Below are positions 37,473 to 45,903 of a stretch of 52,531 nt of DNA, piece after piece. The stretch is taken from NCBI GenBank assembly GCA_947476735.1, contig CANJRZ010000004.1, positions 1 to 52,531 of the forward strand. The letters run 5' to 3'. How positions within the stretch are numbered: position 1 is the first letter of the stretch; each line of letters opens with the position of its first letter. The notes below the pieces were generated by a model. The model was given only the letters and a program-made list of their open reading frames with translations, did not search any database and was not told where the DNA came from. Both the position numbers and the translations under genes were made by a program. The DNA is from Sphingomonadaceae bacterium (lineage in GTDB: Bacteria > Pseudomonadota > Alphaproteobacteria > Sphingomonadales > Sphingomonadaceae).

Positions 37473-37646
37473 ATGGCGGAAACGGACAAAGGGAGCGCAG
37501 CGAGACTGCGGCGGGAGGCGAGCAAGGCTCGCCTCTTGGCCCACAACACCGAAGACACGGAGGAGCGCGAACGGCTCATCGCAATGGCGACGATGTTCGA
37601 GCGTGAGGCTTTGGCTATCGAGGAGGCGCTGCGCGGCGGGAATTGA
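37473..37646 (+). CDS. Small hypothetical protein, 57 aa
   Basis: Five bp after the DLH stop: MAETDKGSAARLRREASKARLLAHNTEDTEERERLIAMATMFEREALAIEEALRGGN, predicted helical. Not in the supplied ORF track (below its length cutoff). Confidence 0.5.
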   Translation: MAETDKGSAARLRREASKARLLAHNTEDTEERERLIAMATMFEREALAIEEALRGGN

Positions 37647-37709
37647 GGTTGACGTTGCCGATGTGCAGCGTCAGCGCGTCCGCTTCGTCGAGGTGACAAA
37701 GATCGGCAA

Positions 37710-40004
37710 TTGGCGCTAAAGGCGTCGCCGGGGGTTACGGGTGTTGGTAATGTTGCTGCGTTTGAGTGTGCTGTGGTGCTGATCCAGCGTCTTCGGTGGG
37801 GCAGCATCTTCACCGTGCGCGAAGAACGCGAGGCCTTTGCCTCGCAGATCATCGCCTGGTCCCTGCTGATCGTCCTGGTGATGGCCACTTTGCTGGCCGC
37901 CTTCATATGGGTAGCGGCCCGCAAGGCCGACGAGCTCGCGATTGACCGCCAGCAACATCTGATCGCAATCGTCCTCGAGCAGAACTTCCGCTCGGTCGCT
38001 CAGGATCAGGAATCATCCACTGTCTGGGACGACAGCGTCAAACAGATGCGTGCGCGCGCACGCGATCTTCAGTGGATGGATGATAATCTCGGCATCTGGT
38101 TTCACACCTATTTCGGCCATGACGAGATTCTTATCGTCGATGGTAACGACAATCCGATTTACGCGATGCGCGAAGGAAAGCGCATTCAGGTCGAGAGCTA
38201 TGCAAGGGGTTTCGGTACGGCGGCCACGCCATTGATCGCCGAGCTTCGCTCGAAGATGCGGCGCGGTGTGCCTGTTCGCAGAGCGAGTTCGATCCTGACG
38301 CCCGGCGCGATTGATCTCGGCATGGTTCACGGCCACCCGGCGATTGTCAGCGTCAAGCCGATTGTATCCGATTCCGGCGAGATCAGGCAGCGGCCAGGCG
38401 CCGAATATGTTCACGTCAGCATTCGCTATCTGGACGGGACTTTTGTGGCCGATCTGGCACGGCGCTATCAGCTCGCCGGCGGCCAGTTTTCTGCGACGCC
38501 GCCGGTTGAAAGCGACGCCAGCAGCGTGCCGTTGCGGACGCGTTCGGGGCGGACAATAGGCTATTTCAGCTGGGATCCGTTCCGGCCCGGCACGGCCATG
38601 CTTGGCCAGCTGGCACCTGCGCTGGTCGGTGCACTGCTGCTCGTTTTCGGCATCGTCGCCTGGCTCCTCTATCGGATCAGGCGGAGCACCATCCTGCTCG
38701 GTGACGCCCGGACCCAGGCACAGCACCTGGCCGATCATGATGCGCTGACCAGCCTCGCCAACCGGGCGCTGTTCGACAAGGAACTTAACCGCCGCCTGGC
38801 CGAGCCGAGCCCCAAACTGGCTCTGCTTTACGTCGATCTCGATCACTTCAAGAATGTGAACGACCATCTCGGCCATCCAACCGGCGACCTGCTGATCGTC
38901 GCCCTGTCGCGCATCCTGGCCGAACTCGCACCTGCGGACGTTGTGGCTCGCGTCGGCGGCGACGAATTCGCGATCATCCACATGGCAGCCGATGCCGTGG
39001 CCTCCGCAGAGAAGTTGTGCCGCAAAATCCATCGCGCGCTGGCACGGCCGATCGATCTTGGCCAGGGCGAGGTTCTGATCGGCGCCAGCATCGGCATCGC
39101 TATAGCTCCGACGGATGCGACCGATCCGGTCGATCTGGTCCGCAAGGCGGACATTGCGATGTACGATGCCAAGCTTTCCGGTCGCCGCCGGCACAGTTTC
39201 TACGCGGAACCAATGGGCAGGCGGATCCGCGAGCGAGGCGAGATCGAGACCGATCTGCGAGACGCGATGCGGACCGGCAAAGGGCTAAGCGTCGTCTATC
39301 AGCCCTACTTCGAGGCCCGCTCGGGCGCCATGGTTGGCGCCGAGGCACTGATCCGTTGGCACCACCCTACACGCGGAATCACCCTTCCGGAGCAGTTTAT
39401 CCCAATTGCTGAGGAATGCGGCCTGATCGAGACACTCAACGAATGGGTGCTTGAACAGGCTTGCGTGGCGGCGGCGCGCTGGCCGTCGGGGACCGTATCG
39501 GTCAATCTTTCGCCGGTACAACTTCGTAATCCGTCGCTGGCCGAGCGGGTGTTTGCGATCCTCAAGCGCATCCGTCTCAACCCCGACCGTCTGGTGCTGG
39601 AAATCCCGGAAGCCAGCTTTCTCCAGAGCAACCGGGCCGCACGCTCGAACCTCGGCTGGCTCAGCGACATCGGGGTGCAGATCGCGCTCGACGATTTCGG
39701 CACGGGTTATTCGTCGTTCAAGCAAATGGACGGCTTCGAAGTCGACCATATCAAGATCGATCAGAGCTTCATTGCGATGATCCAGTTCGGTCATGGCGGT
39801 AGTCCGGTGATCAAGGCGATCGTCGACCTCGCCCGCTCAAGCGGCCTTCAGACGACCGCCGAGGGCGTCGAGACCGAGCAGCAGCGCCTGTACCTTGCCA
39901 GCATTGGCTGCGACATGCTCCAGGGCTCCCTGCTATGCGGGCCACTGAGCGCGGCGGATATTTCAGCGCGGTTCCATGCCGGTTCGGATCCGCAGACGAG
40001 CTAG
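37710..40004 (+). CDS. CHASE4-GGDEF-EAL membrane protein (c-di-GMP turnover)
   Basis: TM helix, CHASE4-like sensor (VWDDSVKQM...WFHTYFGHDEILIVDGND), VARVGGDEFAII, GAEALIRWHHP, DDFGTGYSSFKQM. Start uncertain. Confidence 0.88.
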   Translation: MALKASPGVTGVGNVAAFECAVVLIQRLRWGSIFTVREEREAFASQIIAWSLLIVLVMATLLAAFIWVAARKADELAIDRQQHLIAIVLEQNFRSVAQDQESSTVWDDSVKQMRARARDLQWMDDNLGIWFHTYFGHDEILIVDGNDNPIYAMREGKRIQVESYARGFGTAATPLIAELRSKMRRGVPVRRASSILTPGAIDLGMVHGHPAIVSVKPIVSDSGEIRQRPGAEYVHVSIRYLDGTFVADLARRYQLAGGQFSATPPVESDASSVPLRTRSGRTIGYFSWDPFRPGTAMLGQLAPALVGALLLVFGIVAWLLYRIRRSTILLGDARTQAQHLADHDALTSLANRALFDKELNRRLAEPSPKLALLYVDLDHFKNVNDHLGHPTGDLLIVALSRILAELAPADVVARVGGDEFAIIHMAADAVASAEKLCRKIHRALARPIDLGQGEVLIGASIGIAIAPTDATDPVDLVRKADIAMYDAKLSGRRRHSFYAEPMGRRIRERGEIETDLRDAMRTGKGLSVVYQPYFEARSGAMVGAEALIRWHHPTRGITLPEQFIPIAEECGLIETLNEWVLEQACVAAARWPSGTVSVNLSPVQLRNPSLAERVFAILKRIRLNPDRLVLEIPEASFLQSNRAARSNLGWLSDIGVQIALDDFGTGYSSFKQMDGFEVDHIKIDQSFIAMIQFGHGGSPVIKAIVDLARSSGLQTTAEGVETEQQRLYLASIGCDMLQGSLLCGPLSAADISARFHAGSDPQTS

Positions 40005-40176
40005 CCCGTTCGCTTTCCCGGATCGGAAGATTGTGGCAGGGGCGCAACAGTCCTGTGCGATGCCGGATGTGGCCTATCAGAACAATACGCCCCTGCGAGC
40101 CGCTGGCTAAACTTCCGCAGCTTCAAGGTCCAAACAGGGCCATTTTTCTAGATAAACGCCATTTGGGGAGGGGTGT

Positions 40177-42417
40177 ATGAACAAGTTCGGATCTCGGTTG
40201 TTGCTGGCCACCAGCGCATTGGCGTTTTCCGTGGCCGCTCAGGCCCAGGATAAGCCGGCCGCCGCCGATGAATCGGTTGGCATCGAGGACATTGTCGTCA
40301 CGGCGCAGCGCCGTTCGGAAAATGTCATGTCGGTTCCGCTGGCGATCAGCGCGTCGACCGGTCCGATGCTCCAGGCTGCGGGCATCAAGGATCTGACGGC
40401 CATTCGCTTCGCTACGCCGGGCTTCATCGCGCAATCGGGCACCGGCTATACCCAGATTTACATCCGCGGCATCGGTAACGGCGTGTTTGTCGGCGCCGAT
40501 CCGTCGGTCGCCACCTTCGTCGACGATGTGCCGCACGTCTACGGCAGCCTTGTCGACGATCTCGTCAACGTCGAGCGCGTCGAAATCCTGAAGGGCGCGC
40601 AGGGCGGTCTCTATGGCCGCAACGCCAGCGGCGGCGTGGTCAACATCATCACCCGTCAGCCGTCGGACGAAATCCATGCGGAGGCCCGGTTCACCGCGGC
40701 GACGCGCAAGACCTACCAGGCTTCGGTCTATGTCAATATTCCGATGGGTGACCGTCTTGCGGCGAACTTCTCGGCAACCCGCAACTATCACGGCCCCTAC
40801 CGCAAGAATATTGCGTTCAGCAGGCCCTATAGCGGCTTCCCGGCTGCCGGCGCGGCCAACAATCTCGCAAATCCCGGCAAGGTCCAGAACCAGGACGTCT
40901 GGTCGGTCGACAGCAAGATTCGCGCGAACCTCACCGATGACGTGAAGGTCACGCTGGCGGGCGATTATACCAACAAGCATGACGCGGACGGCAATGGGTG
41001 GATCAACACCAATCCTGCGCTGACCTATGGCACCTACCGGTTCCTTGCCGGTCTGTTCGGCATCACGCCGCTCGCCCGGTGGGCGGATCTCACCGCCAAG
41101 CAGAACGTCTCCTATGGCGCGATCCCGAACAAATCCTGGACCAAGGATTTCGGTGGATCGGTGAAGATCGAGGGTTCGCTCGGCGGCGTCGATCTGACGT
41201 CGATCACCGCGATGCGGGCCAACCGGTCGCAGTTCCAGGGTGACATCGGCGCTTCACCGGTGCCGGTCGCAGGGTTCAGCACCAATTTCCGGCGTCACTT
41301 CTTCTACCAGGAGCTGCGCGCTCTTTCGACGGGGGATGGTCCCTTCCGGTGGGTGGCCGGTGCGACCTATTTCAAGGATCATGTCGACGCCTCGATCATC
41401 GGCATCACGCTGGGTTTCCCCGGCGCGGCGACCAAGTCGAAGATCAACACGAAGAATTATTCCTTCTATGTTCAGGGCGCCTACGACTTTACCGACAAGC
41501 TGACCCTCACAGGCTCGGTGCGTTATGCGCACGAGACCAAGACGGTCGACTTCCCGACGGTCGGGGCCTCCCTGGCGTCGAGCGACGAGACCAAGGTTCA
41601 TAAGTTCATCCCGGCCGCGACGCTCAGCTACAAGGTCGATGGCGGCACCGTCTATGTGCGCTATGCCAAGGGCTTCAAGACCGGCGGCCCGAACCCGCTG
41701 GTACGTCCTGACCGACTGAATGCGCTGCCTGCCGCCCAGCGGGTCGGCTTGCGGCTCAAGCCGGAGAATGTCGATACGTTCGAAGCGGGCTACAAGGCCG
41801 CACTGTTTGATCGCCGGGTCCAGTTCACCAGCGCGATCTTCTACAACAAGTACAAGGGCATTCACGTCACCACGTCGGGCACTGTCGGCAACACCGACAT
41901 TTCCAACGCGCTGATCAACCTGGGAACGGCGCGCAGCTATGGCGCCGAGGCCTCGATCAACTGGAAGCTATCTTCGGCGCTGACGCTGTCGGGGAATCTC
42001 GGTTATCTCAACGCGAAATATCAGAATGCCTTTTTCGCGGGCAATGCCCTGCTCAACGGGCGGAACGCCAGCGGCAATCGGATGATCCTGGCGCCGGAAT
42101 GGCAGGGTGGAGCCCAGATCGCCTATGATCAGCCGGTCAGCGATGACTGGCGGATCAAGTCGAACGTGGCGTTCGCCTATATCAGCCATCACGAGTTCAC
42201 TGCCCAGGAGGATCGCAACGCCGATCAGCCAGGCTATGCGAACGTGAATATACGTGTCGGCACCGTCACGACCGATGACCGGCTGGGCTTCTATATCTTT
42301 GCCAACAATGTGTTCGACAAGCGCTACTTCGTGTTCGGTTCGACGAGCGCGCTGAGCAGCTTCGAAGTGCCCGGTAATCCGCGGATCATCGGCGGTACGA
42401 TCGAGGCCAAATTCTAA
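40177..42417 (+). CDS. TonB-dependent receptor
   Basis: Signal peptide MNKFGSRLLLATSALAFSVAAQAQ; TonB box region IEDIVVTAQRR; VERVEILKGAQGGLYGRNASGGVVNIITRQP; barrel ending in GGTIEAKF. Confidence 0.95.
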   Translation: MNKFGSRLLLATSALAFSVAAQAQDKPAAADESVGIEDIVVTAQRRSENVMSVPLAISASTGPMLQAAGIKDLTAIRFATPGFIAQSGTGYTQIYIRGIGNGVFVGADPSVATFVDDVPHVYGSLVDDLVNVERVEILKGAQGGLYGRNASGGVVNIITRQPSDEIHAEARFTAATRKTYQASVYVNIPMGDRLAANFSATRNYHGPYRKNIAFSRPYSGFPAAGAANNLANPGKVQNQDVWSVDSKIRANLTDDVKVTLAGDYTNKHDADGNGWINTNPALTYGTYRFLAGLFGITPLARWADLTAKQNVSYGAIPNKSWTKDFGGSVKIEGSLGGVDLTSITAMRANRSQFQGDIGASPVPVAGFSTNFRRHFFYQELRALSTGDGPFRWVAGATYFKDHVDASIIGITLGFPGAATKSKINTKNYSFYVQGAYDFTDKLTLTGSVRYAHETKTVDFPTVGASLASSDETKVHKFIPAATLSYKVDGGTVYVRYAKGFKTGGPNPLVRPDRLNALPAAQRVGLRLKPENVDTFEAGYKAALFDRRVQFTSAIFYNKYKGIHVTTSGTVGNTDISNALINLGTARSYGAEASINWKLSSALTLSGNLGYLNAKYQNAFFAGNALLNGRNASGNRMILAPEWQGGAQIAYDQPVSDDWRIKSNVAFAYISHHEFTAQEDRNADQPGYANVNIRVGTVTTDDRLGFYIFANNVFDKRYFVFGSTSALSSFEVPGNPRIIGGTIEAKF

Positions 42418-42431
42418 GACACTATCGGGAC

Positions 42432-42453
42432 GGCGGCCGGAGACCCGGCCGCC
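42432..42453. terminator. Bidirectional hairpin between convergent TonB receptor and PLP enzyme genes
   Basis: Perfect 9-bp stem GGCGGCCGG-AGAC-CCGGCCGCC. Confidence 0.65.
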
Positions 42454-42456
42454 GCC

Positions 42457-43659
42457 CTATATCAATATCTCGGAAAACCCACCGCGCATGCAGTGGTTCG
42501 ACGCCATCGCCGAACCATAGCCGCCGGCGTTGACCAGCGCGATCCGGTCGCCTTCCTCAAGGGGCGGCATCAGATGGTCCTCGGCCCAGAGGTCGAGCGC
42601 CTCGTTGATATTGCCGGCGACACTGACCGGCTGCCATCGCGCCGGGTCAGTCTCGCGCGGCACGCAAGCGACCGGCTCGCAGGGCAGGTCGTAATGAGCG
42701 GGCTCAGGATGGATGTTGAAGCCGCCGTCAACCGCGACGAACAGCGTGTCGCGCTTGCGTTCGACTCCGACGACGCTCAGTAGGAGCAACCCGGCATCCT
42801 TGACCAGATAGTCGCCCGGCTCGGTGGCTATGGTCAGTCCGCGTCCGAGGAAATGGCGTGCGATGATTGCAGACCAGCGGTCGAGGTCGAGCGGCGCCTC
42901 GCCGGCGCGATGCGGCAGACCAAGGCCGCCGCCGAGATTGACGCTGCGCACGTCCGGCAGATCGGTCAGGAAAGAGGCGGCGGCGCCGACCGCCTTGTCC
43001 CAGGCATCGAGCTGTCGCGAGAGAAAGCCGCAGCCGACGTGGAAGTGAATCGTCGTAATGGTCAGCCCGAATTGTGCGGCAAGCGCGAGCGCTTCGATCC
43101 ATTGCTCGCGGTAGATGCCGAACTTGGTGGTACGTTCACCGGCATAGGTGAGCCTGGCATGGTCGCCATAGCCGACGCCGACCCCGGGATTGACGCGTAT
43201 GCCGATCGCGCGGCCCGGTGTCCGCTCGCCGATCCGACGGATCTGACTCAGCGAGTCGCAATTGATGTGAAGATCGGGCTGGGCGAGCAGCCGGTCGAGA
43301 TCGCGGTTGGAGACGCTTGTGCCGGTAAAACTGATATCGCGCGCAGCGAAGCCCGAGGTGAGTGCGAGGTCCATCTCGTCAGGCGAGCAGACATCGATGC
43401 CCATTGCACCGTCTTCCGCCATGAGATTGAGCAGCGGCCGGAAGCGGTTGCACTTCATCGCGTAATGGAGGTGGTGCGGGCAGCCCGAAGCGGCCAGCGC
43501 GGTTCGCAGCCGGGCGATATTGGCGCGAACGCGGTCTGCGCTGTAGAGGAAGAGCGGGCCGTCATGGTCCCGGGCAAGTCTGTCGACATCCTGGCCGGCG
43601 AAGGTCAGCCTGCCGTCTTCATATCGCAGGTCGTCGCGCGCCCACCACTCAGCAGCCAT
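42457..43659 (-). CDS. Fold-type III PLP-dependent enzyme (Orn/DAP decarboxylase-like)
   Basis: HYAMKCNRFRPLLN (PLP Lys), IHFHVGCGF, NLGGGLGLPH, EPGDYLVKDAGLLL, NAGGYGSAMASNHCMRG. Start MAAEWWARDD; the longer ORF start would run through the SET gene. Confidence 0.88.
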   Translation of the reverse strand: MAAEWWARDDLRYEDGRLTFAGQDVDRLARDHDGPLFLYSADRVRANIARLRTALAASGCPHHLHYAMKCNRFRPLLNLMAEDGAMGIDVCSPDEMDLALTSGFAARDISFTGTSVSNRDLDRLLAQPDLHINCDSLSQIRRIGERTPGRAIGIRVNPGVGVGYGDHARLTYAGERTTKFGIYREQWIEALALAAQFGLTITTIHFHVGCGFLSRQLDAWDKAVGAAASFLTDLPDVRSVNLGGGLGLPHRAGEAPLDLDRWSAIIARHFLGRGLTIATEPGDYLVKDAGLLLLSVVGVERKRDTLFVAVDGGFNIHPEPAHYDLPCEPVACVPRETDPARWQPVSVAGNINEALDLWAEDHLMPPLEEGDRIALVNAGGYGSAMASNHCMRGGFSEILI

Positions 43660-44128
43660 CGCGTGCCTGGTGCTCGCGTTCGGTGAGCCATGCCTGGCCT
43701 TCTTCGTTCGGCTGCTCGACACGCCCTGTAATCCATCCGCGGCAATTCCCTGCGCCGCAGGCGCAGGCGAACTGGCGGTGAAGCCGGTCCTCGGTCTCGG
43801 CATAGTCGACGGTAACGATGTCTCCGGGCGCGATGTCCCGGCGGGCGACCAATTCGAAATTTGCCATGTCGAGTGCCGAATTCGGGTCGCAGCCGTGGCT
43901 GAGATAACCGATGTAGCGCGTCCCGCTGATGTGTTGCCCGTCCCCGACCTGGAGGCTGTGCTGGCAGATATGATCGCTGACCACACCGGCGAAGCGATGT
44001 ACCACGCTCCCGGTCGTGAACGGCCGAAGCGCTCGCACGCCAAGGCCGCGGGACTCGTCAAGCCGGATGACTTCGAGCATCCCGTCTTCCTCCGGTCGTG
44101 CGCTTGCCCGGTCCGGCGCGGACGTCAT
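43649..44128 (-). CDS. SET domain protein (putative protein-lysine methyltransferase)
   Basis: RIGYLSHGCDPNSALDM (NHSCxPN-like), DIVTVDYAETED, post-SET CACGAGNCRGW; overlaps the PLP enzyme start by 11 bp. Confidence 0.82.
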   Translation of the reverse strand: MTSAPDRASARPEEDGMLEVIRLDESRGLGVRALRPFTTGSVVHRFAGVVSDHICQHSLQVGDGQHISGTRYIGYLSHGCDPNSALDMANFELVARRDIAPGDIVTVDYAETEDRLHRQFACACGAGNCRGWITGRVEQPNEEGQAWLTEREHQARDGC

Positions 44129-44171
44129 TCGCTTATACCCCGCATAATGACCGCGATTTATCCGCGATCGC

Positions 44172-44570
44172 TCAGAATGTCTTGCTGAATATCAGCCGAT
44201 TTTGGCCGTTTTCATATGTGTAGACGACCTCGTCCATCATCTCTCGGACGAGATGAATCCCGAGTCCTCCAATGCTCCGTTCGTCTATGTCGAGATCGGT
44301 ATCCGGAGCAGGTCGCGCAAGCGGATCGAAGGGTGGTCCGTCGTCGGCGATCGTCGCTCGAAACATCCCGTCGGCAATCGTTATCGCCAGATCGATCCTA
44401 CCCCCGCCATATTTGGCGATGTTGCTCAATATTTCATCGAAGGCGATCATCAGCCGGGCGATATCGCCGCCGGATACGCCCGCTTCCTCGAGCCAGGCCT
44501 GGATGGCATCGAGCAGACCCGGGAGCTGCTCAATCGCCGCCGGCAGGCTGCGCGTGAATTCAACCGACAT
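44172..44570 (-). CDS. RsbW-like anti-sigma/serine kinase (HATPase_c_2)
   Basis: N-box FDEILSNIAKYG, ADDGPPFDP (G1), IGGLGIHLVREMMDEVVYTYENGQNRLIF (G2). Start MSVEFTRS; ORF extends to 44588. Confidence 0.88.
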   Translation of the reverse strand: MSVEFTRSLPAAIEQLPGLLDAIQAWLEEAGVSGGDIARLMIAFDEILSNIAKYGGGRIDLAITIADGMFRATIADDGPPFDPLARPAPDTDLDIDERSIGGLGIHLVREMMDEVVYTYENGQNRLIFSKTF

Positions 44571-44700
44571 CGCGTCGGCGCCCTTCATCGCTCAGGACTA
44601 TCGTTCCGATCGGCGTGGCGATAATCATATGGATAATCGGTCCCCGCTCCTGATATGCAGCAAGCCGCGATTGCCCGCGCAACACAAGAGATTAGACGAT

Positions 44701-45033
44701 ATGAACATCAGCGAAAATAGCCGTGATGGTGCGCTTGTGATTGCCGCTGCGGGCCGGCTCGACAGCAGCACGGCTGCGGTGCTCGAAGCTGTCCTGCCTG
44801 CACGGGTCAAGGTGCAGAAGGCCGTTATCCTGTGCCTTGCCGAGGTGCCCTATGTCAGTTCGGCGGGCCTGCGCGTGCTGCTGATCGGGGCCAAGGCTGC
44901 AAAGGCGGCTGGCAACAGGCTGGTCATCACGGGACTTTCGCCCGCGGTGCGCGAAGTGTTCGACATCAGCGGATTCTCGAAGATCTTTTCGATCGAGGTC
45001 GATGTCGAGGCCGCGGTAGTGGCGATCGGGTAA
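44701..45033 (+). CDS. STAS domain anti-sigma factor antagonist
   Basis: MNISENSRDGALVIAAAGRLDSSTAAVLEAVL ... VILCLAEVPYVSSAGLRVLLIGAKAAKAAGNRLVITGL; phosphorylatable Ser in PYVSSAGLR. Confidence 0.9.
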   Translation: MNISENSRDGALVIAAAGRLDSSTAAVLEAVLPARVKVQKAVILCLAEVPYVSSAGLRVLLIGAKAAKAAGNRLVITGLSPAVREVFDISGFSKIFSIEVDVEAAVVAIG

Positions 45034-45035
45034 GG

Positions 45036-45311
45036 TTAGCGCCGTGTCAGGCCGTGGGTGAAGACCACCCGGCTGACCTGGTCCGCGATCACGCTGGGAT
45101 CTACCCCGTCGGTCTTCATTTCCCGGACATAGGAGGATAGCGGCTCAACGATCTCGTCCCGCTGAATCCCACCGAGATAAAGATTGAGCCGGCTGCGCCA
45201 TTTCTCCTTCAGTTCGGCGGTCCAGCCTTCGCCCTTTTCCTTGTCGGAGACCGGCGCGTCGAGCGCCGAAATCACCCTGCCGAGATCAGACTCAAGCTCG
45301 ATATTACCCAT
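45036..45311 (-). CDS. Hypothetical protein, 91 aa
   Basis: MGNIELESDLGRVISALDAPVSDKEKGEGWTAELKEKWRSRLNLYLGGIQRDEIVEPLSSYVREMKTDGVDPSVIADQVSRVVFTHGLTRR; non-GC-shadow composition. Confidence 0.65.
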   Translation of the reverse strand: MGNIELESDLGRVISALDAPVSDKEKGEGWTAELKEKWRSRLNLYLGGIQRDEIVEPLSSYVREMKTDGVDPSVIADQVSRVVFTHGLTRR

Positions 45312-45421
45312 GATGCATGCCCTCCCAACTTCAGACTGAAACCCAAATATCGGTAACGGTACAAAACGCTGCCGGAACTATACGCCAGCTTTGGTCCGGC
45401 GAACAGGATTCATGCCGCGAA

Positions 45422-45889
45422 TCATGTGCGCGACGTCTGGATTAGCTCGACCGTATAGCCGCTGAAATCCTTCACGAATGCGACATGCGGGCCGCCGGGG
45501 ATCAGCACGGTCGGCGGCGTCAGGACTTCCGCTCCCATCGCGGCGAGCTTCGCGACGGTGCCCACGACGTCCGGGGCGCCAATCGCGACATGGCCATAGC
45601 CGGTGCCGTGGGTGGGTTCGCTCTCGTCATCCCAAATGCGGACCAGTTCGATCACGCCGCCCTGGCTATAATCGCCGTAGCCGATGAACATCAGATCGGT
45701 GCGCCGGACCTCGACGGTGAAGCGGTCGAGCATCTTCATGCCGAGCCCGTCGATGTAGAAGCGGAGCGCCGGCTCCCAGTCGCTGACGCGGATCATGGTG
45801 TGTAGGACGCGCGGCGTGCTGTCCTCGCTACCCCAGACCCACAGCGCGGGGTTGAAATCGTCGGCCTTTGGTTCGTCTGTGCCCGGCAT
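45422..45889 (-). CDS. VOC (glyoxalase/bleomycin resistance) family protein
   Basis: VLHTMIRVSDWEPALRFYIDGLGMKMLDR ... GYGHVAIGAPDVVGTVAKL ... GGPHVAFVKDFSGYTVELIQ. Start MPGTDEPK. Confidence 0.88.
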   Translation of the reverse strand: MPGTDEPKADDFNPALWVWGSEDSTPRVLHTMIRVSDWEPALRFYIDGLGMKMLDRFTVEVRRTDLMFIGYGDYSQGGVIELVRIWDDESEPTHGTGYGHVAIGAPDVVGTVAKLAAMGAEVLTPPTVLIPGGPHVAFVKDFSGYTVELIQTSRT

Positions 45890-45903
45890 GTCCTGCTCCG
45901 TTG

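Noticed and set aside
38013-39194. 393-aa minus-strand ORF antisense to the CHASE4-GGDEF-EAL gene
   Set aside because: Shadow ORF with His/Arg/Gln/Asp-rich composition and no domain.
43660-44061. N-terminal extension of the PLP enzyme ORF (MTSPAALACERFGRS...)
   Set aside because: Runs out of frame through the SET gene and has no domain content; the internal start MAAEWWARDD fits overlap coupling.
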